A DNA stretch of 35,256 nt from Chara braunii (Eukaryota > Streptophyta > Charophyceae > Charales > Characeae). Of the stretch, positions 8,167 through 18,193 are shown one piece after another. Position 1 is the first letter of the stretch; every line of letters starts with the position of its first letter. The notes under the pieces are model-generated. The model saw only the letters and a program-made list of their open reading frames with translations, was not told the origin of the DNA and ran no database searches. The position numbers and the translations under genes were made by a program. The stretch spans positions 5,764 through 41,019 of the forward strand of contig BFEA01000039.1 of assembly GCA_003427395.1 (NCBI GenBank), given 5' to 3'.

Positions 8167-11100
8167 ATGAAAATAACGAGGGGGGATCTGGTGATCCAAT
8201 CCTGGAATGTGAGAGGGCTAACAACAATTCTTTCAAACCAGGAAAAGTGGCACTGTTTCCTGAACACTACAGGATGGAACAGACCCAATCCTCCAGACAT
8301 ACTGTGCCTCCAAGAATCTCACCTAACCAGCATGACTCAACATCAAGAAACAGAAAAAGAAATTATGAAGAGAATAAAAAATCGCGCACTAACGTTAACA
8401 GCACATAGCCCACAACCAGCATCAGCAGGAGTCATCACATTAGTACACAAACGAGCAATAGAAACACAGCAAATACAACTCAATTCAGCCACGGCGGATT
8501 CAGTAGGAGGAAGATGGACCAAAATAGAACTAACCTACAAAGGAGAANATATCACAATAATCAACGTATATGCCCCCAACGCAGCGGTAGAAAGAACTAG
8601 GTTCTTCGAAGAGATAAGAGAGTTAATAACAGCTCATACACACACGATCCTAGTGGGAGACTGGAACANGACCCAAAATCACNATCTGGACAGAATCTCG
8701 TGGGCGGAAGGAAATCAACACGACTCAGNAGGAGCATCACTAGGACANCTAATAACNGAAAAGAACCTCAAGGACCCCTTCNGAACACGCAATCCAGAAA
8801 NAAAAGACTACACCNGCATCAGGAAAACAGGCCAGGGAAGAACCACCTTTTCCAGGATAGACTTTTTTCTCATCTCAGAGGCACTGGAAGGGGCAGTTCT
8901 TGACTGCTCAATAGGAAGGTTACNGCATTATGATGGGTTCGACCACAACCCAATAGCTCTAAATCTTGCTCTATCTGTAGACAATACACCAGGTAAAANC
9001 TTTTTCAAATTAAATACATCTCTCCTCAATTTAGGATCATTCAAACAGGAGTTTAAGATCAAATGGGAAGCAATAAAGGAGAAAATTAGAAGAGGAGAAA
9101 TACTAAAAGACTTCCCAACCACNATACGAGAAATAACTCAGTGGGCAAANGAGTTCTCAAGGAAAGAAGCAAGTNGAAGAAAGGCAAGACANCAAAGTCT
9201 GGAGGCTATGGTAGAAATAGCAAAGTTCAACCTAATNGCAAACCCCGANGCAAGACTCTATGAAGAACTACTAGAGGAAGCAAGAGCCGAACTTAGACAA
9301 TGGGCAGAGTGGAGGAGGCAGGGATTAGCCTTACGGGCCAGAGTAAGGGATTGGGAAAGCAATGAGAGCATGACAAAATTCTTCTTCCAAAAAATAAAAG
9401 CAAATCATGGAAGCAGCAGAATATTAGCCTTAAAAGACTCCTTAGGCACGACACAAACAGACCAAGAAGGATTAATGAGAGTACCAGCAGAATTCTACCA
9501 AAACCTATACTCGACCAAAACATTCCTCGAAAACCCAAACAATGTATCGAGGGCAAGGGAGAAATTCTTAAGACACCTAGGAACAAGTCTCAACCAAGAA
9601 GCAATAGACCTGCTTGAGAAGGAAATATCCAAAACCGAACTTTTTGAAGCCCTCAAGAGCATGCAACCGAGTAAAACCCCCGGCAAAGATGGACTACCAA
9701 AAAAGTTTTGGCAAGCAAATTGGAACCTATTAGGAGAAACAGTCACAGAATTCTACAAGCAAGCCTTCACCAAAGGCTCCCTAGGAGAAGAAGTTAGCAC
9801 AGGAATCGTCACGCTACTATATAAGAAAGGAGACAGAGAAGATATAAGAAACTATAGACCTATAACACTATTACCAGTAATCTACAAAATCCTAGCCAAG
9901 ACCCTAGCTAATAGAATAAGGAGCGTTACAGACAAATGTTTTCACATAGATCAAACGGGCATCATACCAGGAAGATACATACTAGACAATGTAGTAAGCC
10001 TAAACGAAGCCACAAAAATCATAAAAGATAAAAAAGTACAAGCAGCTATTTTATTTTTCGACTTTGAGAAAGCTTACGACCAAGTAAACTGGGATTTCCT
10101 ACAGCAGAGTATGGAAAAAATGGGAGTAGGCCCAAATTTTAGAAGATGGGTAAAGGTTTTATACGGAGATGCTAGAGGAATGGTTCAGGTAAATGGACAT
10201 CTATCTACAGAATACAAAATGTCAAGGNCAGTTAGGCAAGGAGATCCCCTTGCAGCCCCCATTTTTCTCTTCGTAATGGAGGCAATAGCAGCCTTCCTCC
10301 GCAAGGACCCTTCCATAGAAAGGCTCACAGTACAACATGAAGGAAAGCAACTCTCCATCCCAACAGTTATGCTCTTCGCAGATGACCTGACAGTACTAAT
10401 AAGAGCATCAGACTCATCTTTCTTAGCTCTAACAAAGGCAATGCAAGCATTCCACCTAGCTTCGGAAATGAAGATAAACTGGAACAAAACAATAGGATGG
10501 TGGCTTGCCCCCACACCACCCCCGCCACAAGCCCAAGACACCCAAGGATTGCAGTGGCTAGACACCCAACAACCGATGAGATTTCTAGGAATCCAAGTCT
10601 CTGCAGAAGGGACCAGCAATACGTCAGGAGACAGCCTTCTAATAAAAATGATGAATAAGATGGCAGGATGGCAAGAAACATACGTCTCACTAATAGGCAG
10701 AGTGCTGGTAATCAACACATCAATACTTTCAATGAGTTGGTACACAGCGTCTCTCTGGAACCCACCAGCCAGTTTCTTCGCAACACTCAAAAGGAAAATA
10801 GGATCTTATCTCTGGACAGGGAAAACAGACAAGGAACACTTCATCAGCAAAGTGGCGTGGAAATACATCACCAGACCTAAACACCAGGGAGGTCAAGGAG
10901 TTTTGAACCCAGCAGTACAATTCGAAGCCTTGCAGCATAAGTGGATAATCAAACTACTATTCAATAAAGAGCTACCATGGCATGAAATGGCTCTGCATCA
11001 AATCCGCAATCTAGTGCCTTTCAGAGTAGACTCCTCCATTGAAGGCTACCACTGGATCATGAACCCTTCTTGGAACCCAAGAAGGAGGGAGGGAGGAAGA

Positions 11101-12591
11101 CAGTCATGTGACAAAGACCCACCGAGTGAACACTGGGCGACACTAATAAAACACTGGAGAGCTTGCTTCCCACAAAAAATCAGAACCCCTAAAATAAAAG
11201 AAGAGGTCCTAAGGCAGCCACTATTCGGCAACCCCCTAATAAAAGACCAGAACGACAGACCATGGTCTCTGAATACAAAAGGCAAACATTGGAAGAAATG
11301 GATCAGCAAGGGAGTGTGGAAAATAGAACACCTGTGGCACGAAGAAGAGAACAGATGGATTACCACACAAGAACTCAGAAACCAACTCAAGGGGGTCCAT
11401 AATCTAAAAGAACAATTGGAAAAGATATTAGAAAGTATCCCACTAAACTGGCTACGACTTCTCAAGAATAAAACCAAATGGGAAGTAGGAGACTGGGCAA
11501 CAGCAAAGGACCCAGACACCCCAAAGATAGCCTTCAAACTAATCAAAATACTGAACGAAGAAGAAGGGAAGGCCGAATTCGCCTCATACGAACTGGAGGA
11601 AGTACACAAATCATGGGTAAAAATAGGCAAGACTTTGGAACCAGCGAAAGTGAGAGAACTGGAAAAACTCAAAAGAACAAGAGCCTGCACAGTCAAAAAA
11701 AGCTCCAAACACAGTCAAGCCAACCAATCAGATATAAACAATATAAGACTGTTCAGACCNGACCTGGATATTAAAGAGTTGGAGGTAGACCCAGCAGAAT
11801 GGGGATGGATGGTACCCAGTACCTCAGGAAGAGCCAAGAAGCTGACCCCAATATATAAATACGAGGTCAAAATAGGATACAAACTACGCAATCAGACAAA
11901 AAATCCACTCCCAATAATCTCAGACAGGTGGAAAAGAAACATGGATGAAGAAGCGGGATGGACAACGAATATCCCNTGGAAACAGTATATGAGCATAAGA
12001 CCGGCAAAAATCAGAGGCCTACAATGGCTCATATTATACTGGGCACTACCNGTCAACCANTGGCTGGCAAAAAGAAGAAAACAAGTGGACCCACAACAGT
12101 CAAATGCTCAATGCAAAGTCTGTANCGATAACTTGGAGGAATCATTGGTACATTGTCTGATCCTCTGCCAACGAGCTCAGGAACTGTGGAAAGAAACAAA
12201 AGAAATCTGGACCAAATTAACAGACCACGAATTCCCTTCCAACCCTCTTTACCTTCTATCAGGAAGATACGAAAACGAGAACCTAGAGGAGGGAACGGAG
12301 GCTGTGGCAGAATTATGGAGACGTGCAACACTCTGGGTAATTTGGAAAGCGAGGTGCAAGGGAACCTTGGAAGGTCAGACATTAAGCATAGAAGAAAAGA
12401 GGACAGAGATAAACAATATANTCNAAACCGAAANAANAGCACGTTGGTACAGAGAACAAAAAACACAACGAGAGATCCCGCAACCAGAAAAAAGAGAACA
12501 GAGACGCAAAAAGTTTATCCAAAAATGGCTAATGGGGGAAAAAATGGCAAAACTAGAGGGGNAGAATCTGCTTTTCAACAACTGGAATTAA
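8167..12591 (+). CDS. LINE element 1 ORF2: endonuclease-reverse transcriptase
   Basis: 1474 codons with no stop or frameshift. It nicks target DNA and copies the element RNA there (target-primed reverse transcription). Residues about 9-268 form an APE-type endonuclease: 'WNVRGL', 'LCLQES' (Glu50), 'VYAPN', 'GDWN' (about 164-167), 'SRIDFFL' (about 229-235) and 'DHNPI' (about 259-263). The reverse transcriptase spans about 500-800: 'PGKDGLPKKFW', 'GDREDIRNYRPITLL', 'FFDFEKAYDQVNW', 'RQGDPLAAPIFL' and the catalytic FADD at 737-740 (10375-10386). Near the C-terminus is a zf-RVT-type motif, Cys1316, Cys1319, His1329, Cys1334 (CX2CX9HX4C). No RNase H domain is evident. About 28 N bases lie in the frame, none making a stop or shift. 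Length and order fit plant L1-clade ORF2. Confidence 0.95.
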   Translation: MKITRGDLVIQSWNVRGLTTILSNQEKWHCFLNTTGWNRPNPPDILCLQESHLTSMTQHQETEKEIMKRIKNRALTLTAHSPQPASAGVITLVHKRAIETQQIQLNSATADSVGGRWTKIELTYKGEXITIINVYAPNAAVERTRFFEEIRELITAHTHTILVGDWNXTQNHXLDRISWAEGNQHDSXGASLGXLIXEKNLKDPFXTRNPEXKDYTXIRKTGQGRTTFSRIDFFLISEALEGAVLDCSIGRLXHYDGFDHNPIALNLALSVDNTPGKXFFKLNTSLLNLGSFKQEFKIKWEAIKEKIRRGEILKDFPTXIREITQWAXEFSRKEASXRKARXQSLEAMVEIAKFNLXANPXARLYEELLEEARAELRQWAEWRRQGLALRARVRDWESNESMTKFFFQKIKANHGSSRILALKDSLGTTQTDQEGLMRVPAEFYQNLYSTKTFLENPNNVSRAREKFLRHLGTSLNQEAIDLLEKEISKTELFEALKSMQPSKTPGKDGLPKKFWQANWNLLGETVTEFYKQAFTKGSLGEEVSTGIVTLLYKKGDREDIRNYRPITLLPVIYKILAKTLANRIRSVTDKCFHIDQTGIIPGRYILDNVVSLNEATKIIKDKKVQAAILFFDFEKAYDQVNWDFLQQSMEKMGVGPNFRRWVKVLYGDARGMVQVNGHLSTEYKMSRXVRQGDPLAAPIFLFVMEAIAAFLRKDPSIERLTVQHEGKQLSIPTVMLFADDLTVLIRASDSSFLALTKAMQAFHLASEMKINWNKTIGWWLAPTPPPPQAQDTQGLQWLDTQQPMRFLGIQVSAEGTSNTSGDSLLIKMMNKMAGWQETYVSLIGRVLVINTSILSMSWYTASLWNPPASFFATLKRKIGSYLWTGKTDKEHFISKVAWKYITRPKHQGGQGVLNPAVQFEALQHKWIIKLLFNKELPWHEMALHQIRNLVPFRVDSSIEGYHWIMNPSWNPRRREGGRQSCDKDPPSEHWATLIKHWRACFPQKIRTPKIKEEVLRQPLFGNPLIKDQNDRPWSLNTKGKHWKKWISKGVWKIEHLWHEEENRWITTQELRNQLKGVHNLKEQLEKILESIPLNWLRLLKNKTKWEVGDWATAKDPDTPKIAFKLIKILNEEEGKAEFASYELEEVHKSWVKIGKTLEPAKVRELEKLKRTRACTVKKSSKHSQANQSDINNIRLFRXDLDIKELEVDPAEWGWMVPSTSGRAKKLTPIYKYEVKIGYKLRNQTKNPLPIISDRWKRNMDEEAGWTTNIXWKQYMSIRPAKIRGLQWLILYWALXVNXWLAKRRKQVDPQQSNAQCKVCXDNLEESLVHCLILCQRAQELWKETKEIWTKLTDHEFPSNPLYLLSGRYENENLEEGTEAVAELWRRATLWVIWKARCKGTLEGQTLSIEEKRTEINNIXXTEXXARWYREQKTQREIPQPEKREQRRKKFIQKWLMGEKMAKLEGXNLLFNNWN

Positions 12592-13704
12592 AAGACAGTC
12601 AACCACTGGCCCCACACACGTTCCCACAGAAATGACCCTACTAACTCTGATAAAGACACTGAGACAAAACATCAACACTATGTGTCCCCCGCTGCAACAT
12701 CCCCTCCCCCTCAACCACCAATCCAAATCCTCCTCAGGACTGACATCCCAGATCAACAAAAACAGAAGGGCTCTATTCCGACATCTCCAAGAAGAAACGG
12801 GCCGATTGATGGCAAAGGGGCGGAGAACAGAGAAAAACGGAAGCGTCGGAATGACTGGCACAACTCAACCAAGGGCAGGGCCGGGCGGCAACAGACACCA
12901 CCAGAGGTACCAGCTATAACTTAAAGGTTGGGATCGAAGGGAATTCAGGGGTCGAAGCGGCAAAAGACACTAAAGGCATGGTCCACCACCCACGGTACAT
13001 TGTTCGGCCGTTACAAGACAGGATGGACCAGTTGAGCTAAAAAAGAGGGATGATGGAGGCGAGACGTCCGAGACTAACTGGGGCCCACTGGTCCCACNAG
13101 AAGAGCTGTATTGTGAGATTCAGGCCAAAAAGGAAAGAAGGNGACAGGTATAGGAGGGAGACAGCGAGGGGAAGTTCCCACTGAAAGGTTCACGAAATCA
13201 GGGTCAGGGCAGGGTTTGGCCATCAGAATACTGGATGGAGAGAAAATGTGAGCAAAGCTGGCCATTTAAAAGTGTCTAAATGAGGGGTAGGGTTTAGGGT
13301 TTAGGGTTTTTCAGATTGTGAGGCAGAGAGAGAACAGTAGGGATAAACGGGGATACATCAAACAAGGGCGGGATGGGTCAAGGTGACAGTAGGGGCCGGC
13401 AACAACAAGGGAGGAACTCATCCTAGATATAATAGTCATATCTGGCAGACCGATGAATTTTGGTCTGAGGGGGAAGTGAGTCGCTTGGCAAACTGACAGT
13501 CAATCCTTCACGCAAAGTGGAGCAATCAATGCTGTTCAGGGGTCCTCCGGCCGAACGGGAGGAAGCGTGAGTTGATCCGATGTGATGGACTGTTTTCTGA
13601 CTTGCCGGTGGAATAGGAACCGGACTGTCACTCCCCAGAATGGAAGGAGTCAGGACCATAAGGCCCTGTTTTAAATTAAAAAAAAAAAAAGAAAAAAAAA
13701 AAAA
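12592..13704 (+). other. LINE element 1 3' UTR and A-rich tail
   Basis: No open frame with support. Contains TTTAGGG repeats (13288-13310) and a 3' block (about 13480-13665) shared with the ends of element 2, the fragment at 19612-20072 and, in part, copy 3. The tail at about 13668-13704 is A-rich with one G interruption. Confidence 0.8.
13288..13310 (+). repeat. Telomere-like TTTAGGG repeats in LINE 3' UTR
   Basis: About three TTTAGGG units (TAGGGTTTAGGGTTTAGGG then TTTT). They lie 323 bp before the conserved block CCCCAGAATGG (13633-13643). Confidence 0.85.
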
Positions 13705-13825
13705 GGCTAAGGGTTGGAAAAACCAACCTGTTCTGCTGCTGCACGTTCCTTTTCGCTGAAGAATTGACATGTGCTGAACGTGTAAGCGGTACTCGTGGAG
13801 GGTCTATTTCTCTGATTCTCTCTCC
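13705..13825. repeat. 187-bp tandem repeat, unit 2, 3' part, with right TSD
   Basis: Starts with the target-site duplication GGCTAAGGGT (13705-13714). It then follows unit 1 from 2908 to about 3020 ('gctgcacgttcc', 'gaattgacatgtgctgaa', 'ggtctatttctctg') with many substitutions. It is the far half of the repeat unit broken by element 1. Confidence 0.7.
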
Positions 13826-14808
13826 TACATAGGCTCACATGCTGGCTGTGAATAGGCTGGGCAGCAAGCACTGCAAGCACTGTACAGTACGAGTGGTAAG
13901 GATCAGACCCTTATCTGCTCTATTCCCGGTTGGAAGCACAAACCCCGTGACATCAAGGGTCACCTTCGTGCTTCATCAGCATGGGCACAGCACTAGTGGT
14001 GCCTGGTCCTAAGAAGCCACAGGTAAACATTTGTTAGCTTGGGAAGAGGCTCAGGTGGTCACTAATTTGCAAGTTCTTTGCCCTGAGTTCCTCTTGTTTC
14101 GGAAGTTCTGATGACCGGTGCTGCGGTCGACCTCATGCCCGGCCATCCCATCAGCCAAAATGCATTTCTCTTCACGGATCAACTGCCTGGCCTCGACTTG
14201 GTGCAGAAAACAATATCAAACGTGGGAACTGCTTCAGGATAGGCGATCAAAAGGCGCTGATGCTTTAACTACACACAATAATTTTTGACAGAATCTCCAA
14301 AACAATGGGACACTGCATCCTACCATTTCAAAAATATTTTCCTCCAAATCCAGTTCCAGTCAGGACTCCAGACCGATCAAGATTGCTGGCAACGCCTGAG
14401 AAGTCGACATCAAAACCCAGTCTGCCTGAAAGTATAGTAGTATACATAATATTACATATCCAAAACATTGATGACGTACTGCAACTCGCAAAGTGCAAAT
14501 GATGCAAATAGGCTGTGCTTTGCTGGTCGTCTTTTTCTCCCACTGTTTTCTATCTATGCTTACAGGTGATAAGCAACCAGACTGCTGCCCACCAGAATAG
14601 ATGGGGCTTTATTCTGTCAAGAAAAAAAAACGAAAAAAGAAAAATAAGAAATGTACTATGTAGGCACGACATGAGCCAAAAGACCATTATAGAGTACTCC
14701 AACTCAAGATCTCACAAGAAATTTGAAGAAAATTCATATCCACGACTTTCCCCTTCATCTAGCACGGCGATATAAGCAATCAGAAATCACAGCATATGCT
14801 GGACTTGC
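13826..14808. other. Gene 3' side / intergenic, possible terminal exon
   Basis: No firm gene. On the minus strand a short coding-like segment (14051 to about 14200) ends in a TGA at 14051-14053. An acceptor-like 'actttcag' lies near 14430. Either could belong to the 3' end of the WHIM-domain gene, but phases and family similarity do not settle it. Confidence 0.3.
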
Positions 14809-15021
14809 CTGCAAGGTCACCAGCACGCCTTCAATGGCTGTTTGCATCTTCATGGCCTCCTGATTACAACCATCAGCCTTCTGCCCATCTTCTAACGTTC
14901 CATCCAGAGCTTCCTCCAAACTCTGGCTTCCATCTACACCTAACCTCTTCTTCTCAGTTGCCTGGCAAATCTTGTCATAAACATGCGTGATTGAAGCCTG
15001 CAATGCACTCTCGCGTATTCC
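14809..15021 (-). CDS. WHIM/DDT-family gene, exon (3'-most confident exon)
   Basis: 213 bp (71 codons), phase 0 at both ends. The acceptor is 'tatatacag' before GGAATACGC. It begins 'GIRESALQASITHVYDKI', which directly continues the 'SLNPK' ending of the exon at 17888-18193, as in plant WHIM2-containing proteins where 'SLNPKGxRE' is followed by a helix. The proposed donor is the non-canonical GC type, CAG|GCAAGT, at 14809/14808. A GT alternative 9 bases inside also exists (GTGCTG|GTGACC). The rest of the exon is acidic and low in motifs. The intron to the previous exon is about 2.9 kb and holds two CT microsatellites and a polypurine tract. Confidence 0.6.
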
Positions 15022-15422
15022 CTGTATATATTCAAACCAAACCAGAGAAAAATAGCCATCACACCACATGAGCGGCCAACCATCCGGTATGAACCTTGAT
15101 CTCTTTTAATTATTGGATAATAACTTATTAATAAGGGCATTGAAAACAAGTATTGTGCATTCATGGTATGAACTCACCTTGTGGATTCTTCTTTCACAAA
15201 AAGCAGAACTTCAAGGAAGAGGTATCGGCTTGACTCTTGCATTCTTTCACTACCACCCACCAAAGCAGCAGGAACAGCTATCTGCTTTAACTCTTGCACT
15301 AACAGATTGATAACCAACACATAACACATGCAATTCAAAGAGCAACCAGAAGCCAACTCGATAAAACTCAGCCAGTGTGACTTCACTTCTGGCACTGCCA
15401 TGCAGTGCAAGACCAGAAAGAA

Positions 15423-15423
<1 letters not shown>

Positions 15424-15507
<84 letters not shown>
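15424..15507. repeat. (CT)n microsatellite
   Basis: Pure CT run, read as AG on the strand of the host gene. Confidence 0.95.
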
Positions 15508-15510
<3 letters not shown>

Positions 15511-15989
15511 CTTTAGTACTGTTCTCTTTCGCTCACTTCTCTCTCCCACACACACACCAGCTGTAGTGAGAGAGAGGGAGGAGAATTTAGGGCCCTATCG
15601 TGTCCAGTGCGTGACTGTATTGACGGGGTCTCTCTGTTCACCGCAGTGCATGCAAGAAAATACAAGGCGACACACTGAAAAAAACTAGAGGGGTGGGTCT
15701 GAGCAAATGCCTTTCTCAAGCCAATGTAGCCACCTCGTGTTTTCCTTTTGTCGTTCCCTTCTCTATTCCAAGGGGACTCGAGCTTCCAATTCCCTTGGTG
15801 ACGGTGCGGTGACGGTGCAGTGTTCTTTAGTACCTCATGGATTCCACAGCTTTATCGAGCCCATAGGGGGATAATGGTCAGCATTTACTCCAAATCAGGG
15901 CTGCACCGGTGGGGTCCGGCCGCTCTCACCGAGAGCTGTCGGAATCCGCAAACAAAAGTTTATCCCATAAATTCCTCTGGGCGATGATT

Positions 15990-16520
15990 GCTGGGGTGGG
16001 GAGGCGGGTTCGGGCAGGGGGGGAGAGAGGGGCGGTAGGGGAGATGGGGAACAGGGAGGTTGTTGGGCAAGAGGAGAAGACAAAGTTAAACTTCAATAAG
16101 CTTCAAGGAGAAGAAGGAGAAGATGGCAAGTGGGGAGGGTGATGCGGGAGGGGGAAGGTTGAAGAAGTAGAAGGCGAGCTGGGAGATCAAAGTTGAACTT
16201 CAAAAAGATATAGAAGAAGAAGAAGAAGGAGAAGAGGAAAAACAAGAAGGCGGTGAAGGAGGAAAGAAGAATGAGAAAATAAGAAGAACAGGGTGGGCGG
16301 GGAGGGTGTCGGGGTAGGGTGAAGATTTGCAGGGAATGGGGAAAAAAAGGAAAACAGTAGAAGAGGGTGACGAGGAAGCGCGCAGCAAATGGGGAAAAAA
16401 AAACGGGGAAAAAAGAAAACAGCGGGAGTGGAGGCGCAGAGGTTCAACTCAACTAGTAAGAGACGGCGAAGAAGAAGAGGCGGAGGGGAGGGCAATGGAG
16501 GAACGAAATAGCATATAAAT
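15990..16520 (+). repeat. Polypurine tract with G-quadruplex motif
   Basis: The + strand is dominated by G and A for about 530 bp (GGGGAGG, GAAGAAGAAG, GGAAAAAAAG). The left end, about 15992-16022, has four closely spaced G runs of three or more, a canonical G-quadruplex pattern. Such tracts can also form triplex DNA. Open frames here are composition artefacts. Confidence 0.7.
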
Positions 16521-16796
16521 TGAGGCAAAAAACGATCCTCGGACATATATGAGATTGAATAAATATGAACTAAACTACTGACAAAAGTGACCACAATTAG
16601 CATAAACACAACAGAAAACCCTAAGAAGCATCAAACATTTCTGACAAAATCCATGGTGCAAATTCGATATAACCAGCACTAGCTCCCAGTGTAACCTCAT
16701 AAAAAGCTAGAGAATACAGACCAGAAGAAATTGAAACACAAGTGGTTGTTAGCAACACAGCCCCTCGTGAACCAAGAAAGCGACCAAACTCACCCT

Positions 16797-16841
16797 CTGT
16801 CTGTCTGTCTGTCTGTCTGTCTGCCTGCCTGTCTGCCTGCC

Positions 16842-16923
<82 letters not shown>

Positions 16924-16925
16924 CN

Positions 16926-16997
<72 letters not shown>
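16797..16997. repeat. Composite (CTGT)n-(CTGC)n-(CT)n microsatellite
   Basis: CTGT units (with a few CTGC) run to about 16874, then CTGC units to about 16924, then a CT run after an N at 16925. The two-step change of motif suggests successive expansions from a CT core. Confidence 0.95.
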
Positions 16998-16998
<1 letters not shown>

Positions 16999-17887
16999 AG
17001 ACGAAGAAGAAGACGCAATTGAGCAGGTCGATGGGCGGGGGCAGGCTCCCTTCGCTTCTTGCCGCGCTGCGGGACAATCAGCGAGGCAGCGCGAGTGAAT
17101 GGCAGGAGAGTGTGGCGCCAGGGCAATGGGGTGGAAGGCACAGGAAGGCCGAGGGCACTGACACAACGTGGGAGTTCAAACAAACTCCCACCCTGCCAAG
17201 GTATACAACGGTGGCCAATCTTGGCCACCAATCTGATAAGATCAGTGGCCCAGATGCCAGGGGCCTACGAGGCCCCTTTTTCCTTATTTAGCCGCAGAGG
17301 CCTCCGGGAGGCTGTAGGAGGCCTTCCAGACCATTTCCCGACCGGTAGCCCCCCCCCCCAGCCAAAATGCACTGGGGCCCTTCGGGGGTCAGCCGGCCCG
17401 CCCCAGAGGCCCTTTGCCCAGGTGGCACCAGGGCGGAGGAGGGCCAACCGTGCTAACTGGGACCAGCCCTGCTCCAAATGACATTCGTGGGCAGCGCCGC
17501 AGACTTGGCAACTGAGCTGGCATGTCACCTTTTCACCCATTGAAGGGCTGGATATTAGTTATGGTTTCCTTTCTCTTTCAATGTGTGAAGCTCTTTTTGT
17601 TGTTTCCAACAGAGCTGCTAGGAGACTGTTTTCTTGGTTCTCTTCGTGAAACCACCTTCGTTCGTTGAATACAGCTTAACTGACCACGCCACAGCTTACT
17701 TACTTGACCTATGCTGATGCTTCTCATGGAAAGACCAGCATTAACTAAGAGTTACTGTGCAGTGGGTACAAAATTACTACAAATGCAGTAAACTGTTGAC
17801 GCAATGCACAGCTTCGCTATCACATTGCCACACGCAGAATAGTGCACCACGGTTCATGATCACTAAGTTAGGGAGGCAAGAACTCAC

Positions 17888-18193
17888 CTTCGGATTAAGA
17901 GATTTGATTAGCGCATCCAATTCTTCCTTGGTCGAGTAGCCCCACCATTGTTGCTGCTGCAACTGACCATCTGCATCAACGTAACCCCCACCATTCTCAT
18001 CTGGAACACCCAGCCCTTTGAGTGACTCCTCAACAAATAGCACACACGACTCTGCTGGAAACCACCAATACCGATTATGATACCGGTCTTTTCCAAGAGG
18101 CTGTGCTCTCAATATAAGCTTGCACATCTCCCTTTCAAATGCCTCGTCCCTCTTCTTCTCTCTCTCTTCCCTCAGTTTCACAGCCTCCTCTGC
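17888..18193 (-). CDS. WHIM/DDT-family gene, exon with WHIM2 (D-TOX E-like) motif
   Basis: 306 bp (102 codons), phase 0 at both ends. The acceptor is 'ttcgtgcag' before GCAGAGG, and the donor is AAG|GTGAGT. It starts with a Glu/Arg/Lys-rich helix ('EEAVKLREEREKKRDEAFER') that extends the coiled coil of the preceding exon. It then carries the hallmark 'LGKDRYHNRYWWF' and 'CVLFVEESL', followed by 'WWGYSTKEELDALIKSLNPK'. This signature is the WHIM2/WSD segment of plant DDT-domain and related ISWI-partner proteins, which bridge chromatin remodellers to linker DNA in the nucleus. A Gln run ('LQQQQ') sits in the variable loop. The DDT domain itself, expected upstream, is not seen. The exact subfamily is unresolved, so no symbol is given. 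Confidence 0.85.

Larger units (their letters stand above)
3102..13704 (+). mobile_element. LINE element 1, full length, nearly intact (L1-clade plant type)
   Basis: A 10.6-kb non-LTR retrotransposon with a 2.5-kb leader, ORF1, ORF2, a 1.1-kb 3' UTR and an A-rich tail. Its ends are set by the interrupted 187-bp repeat and a 10-bp target-site duplication. ORF2 is open end to end and ORF1 has one in-frame TAG, so insertion is recent on the scale of this family. About 40 isolated N bases fall inside it, all between 4335 and 13142, against three elsewhere in the window. This suggests a multicopy element whose reads or copies disagree. It is clearly homologous to element 2 (about 22955-32432, minus), which is heavily decayed. 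Confidence 0.9.
15022..17887 (-). other. Intron of the WHIM/DDT-family gene
   Basis: Inferred between two phase-0 exons. Contents: a CT microsatellite (15424-15507), a polypurine tract with a G-quadruplex motif (about 15990-16520), a composite CTGT/CTGC/CT repeat (16797-16997) and a GC-rich stretch with small hairpins (about 17030-17480). No other gene is recognised. Confidence 0.5.

Noticed and set aside
10185-10790. 201-residue minus-strand open frame inside ORF2
   Set aside because: Shadow of the reverse-transcriptase coding strand, with no domain of its own.
15178-15298. Minus-strand exon-like segment with donor AAG|GTGAGT and acceptor-like 'ctgttag'
   Set aside because: It is 121 bp, would break the phase between the two phase-0 exons, and reads a stop soon after the junction. 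It could only be a poison or alternative exon.
17255-17285. GGGGCCT-ACG-AGGCCCC hairpin followed by T-rich sequence
   Set aside because: Looks like a bacterial terminator, but this is plant nuclear DNA and the hairpin lies in an inferred intron.
16621-17291. Long open frames over the microsatellite (repeated RQAG/RERE or SLSL/CLPA)
   Set aside because: Translations of CTGT/CTGC/CT repeats, which are open in several frames by nature.
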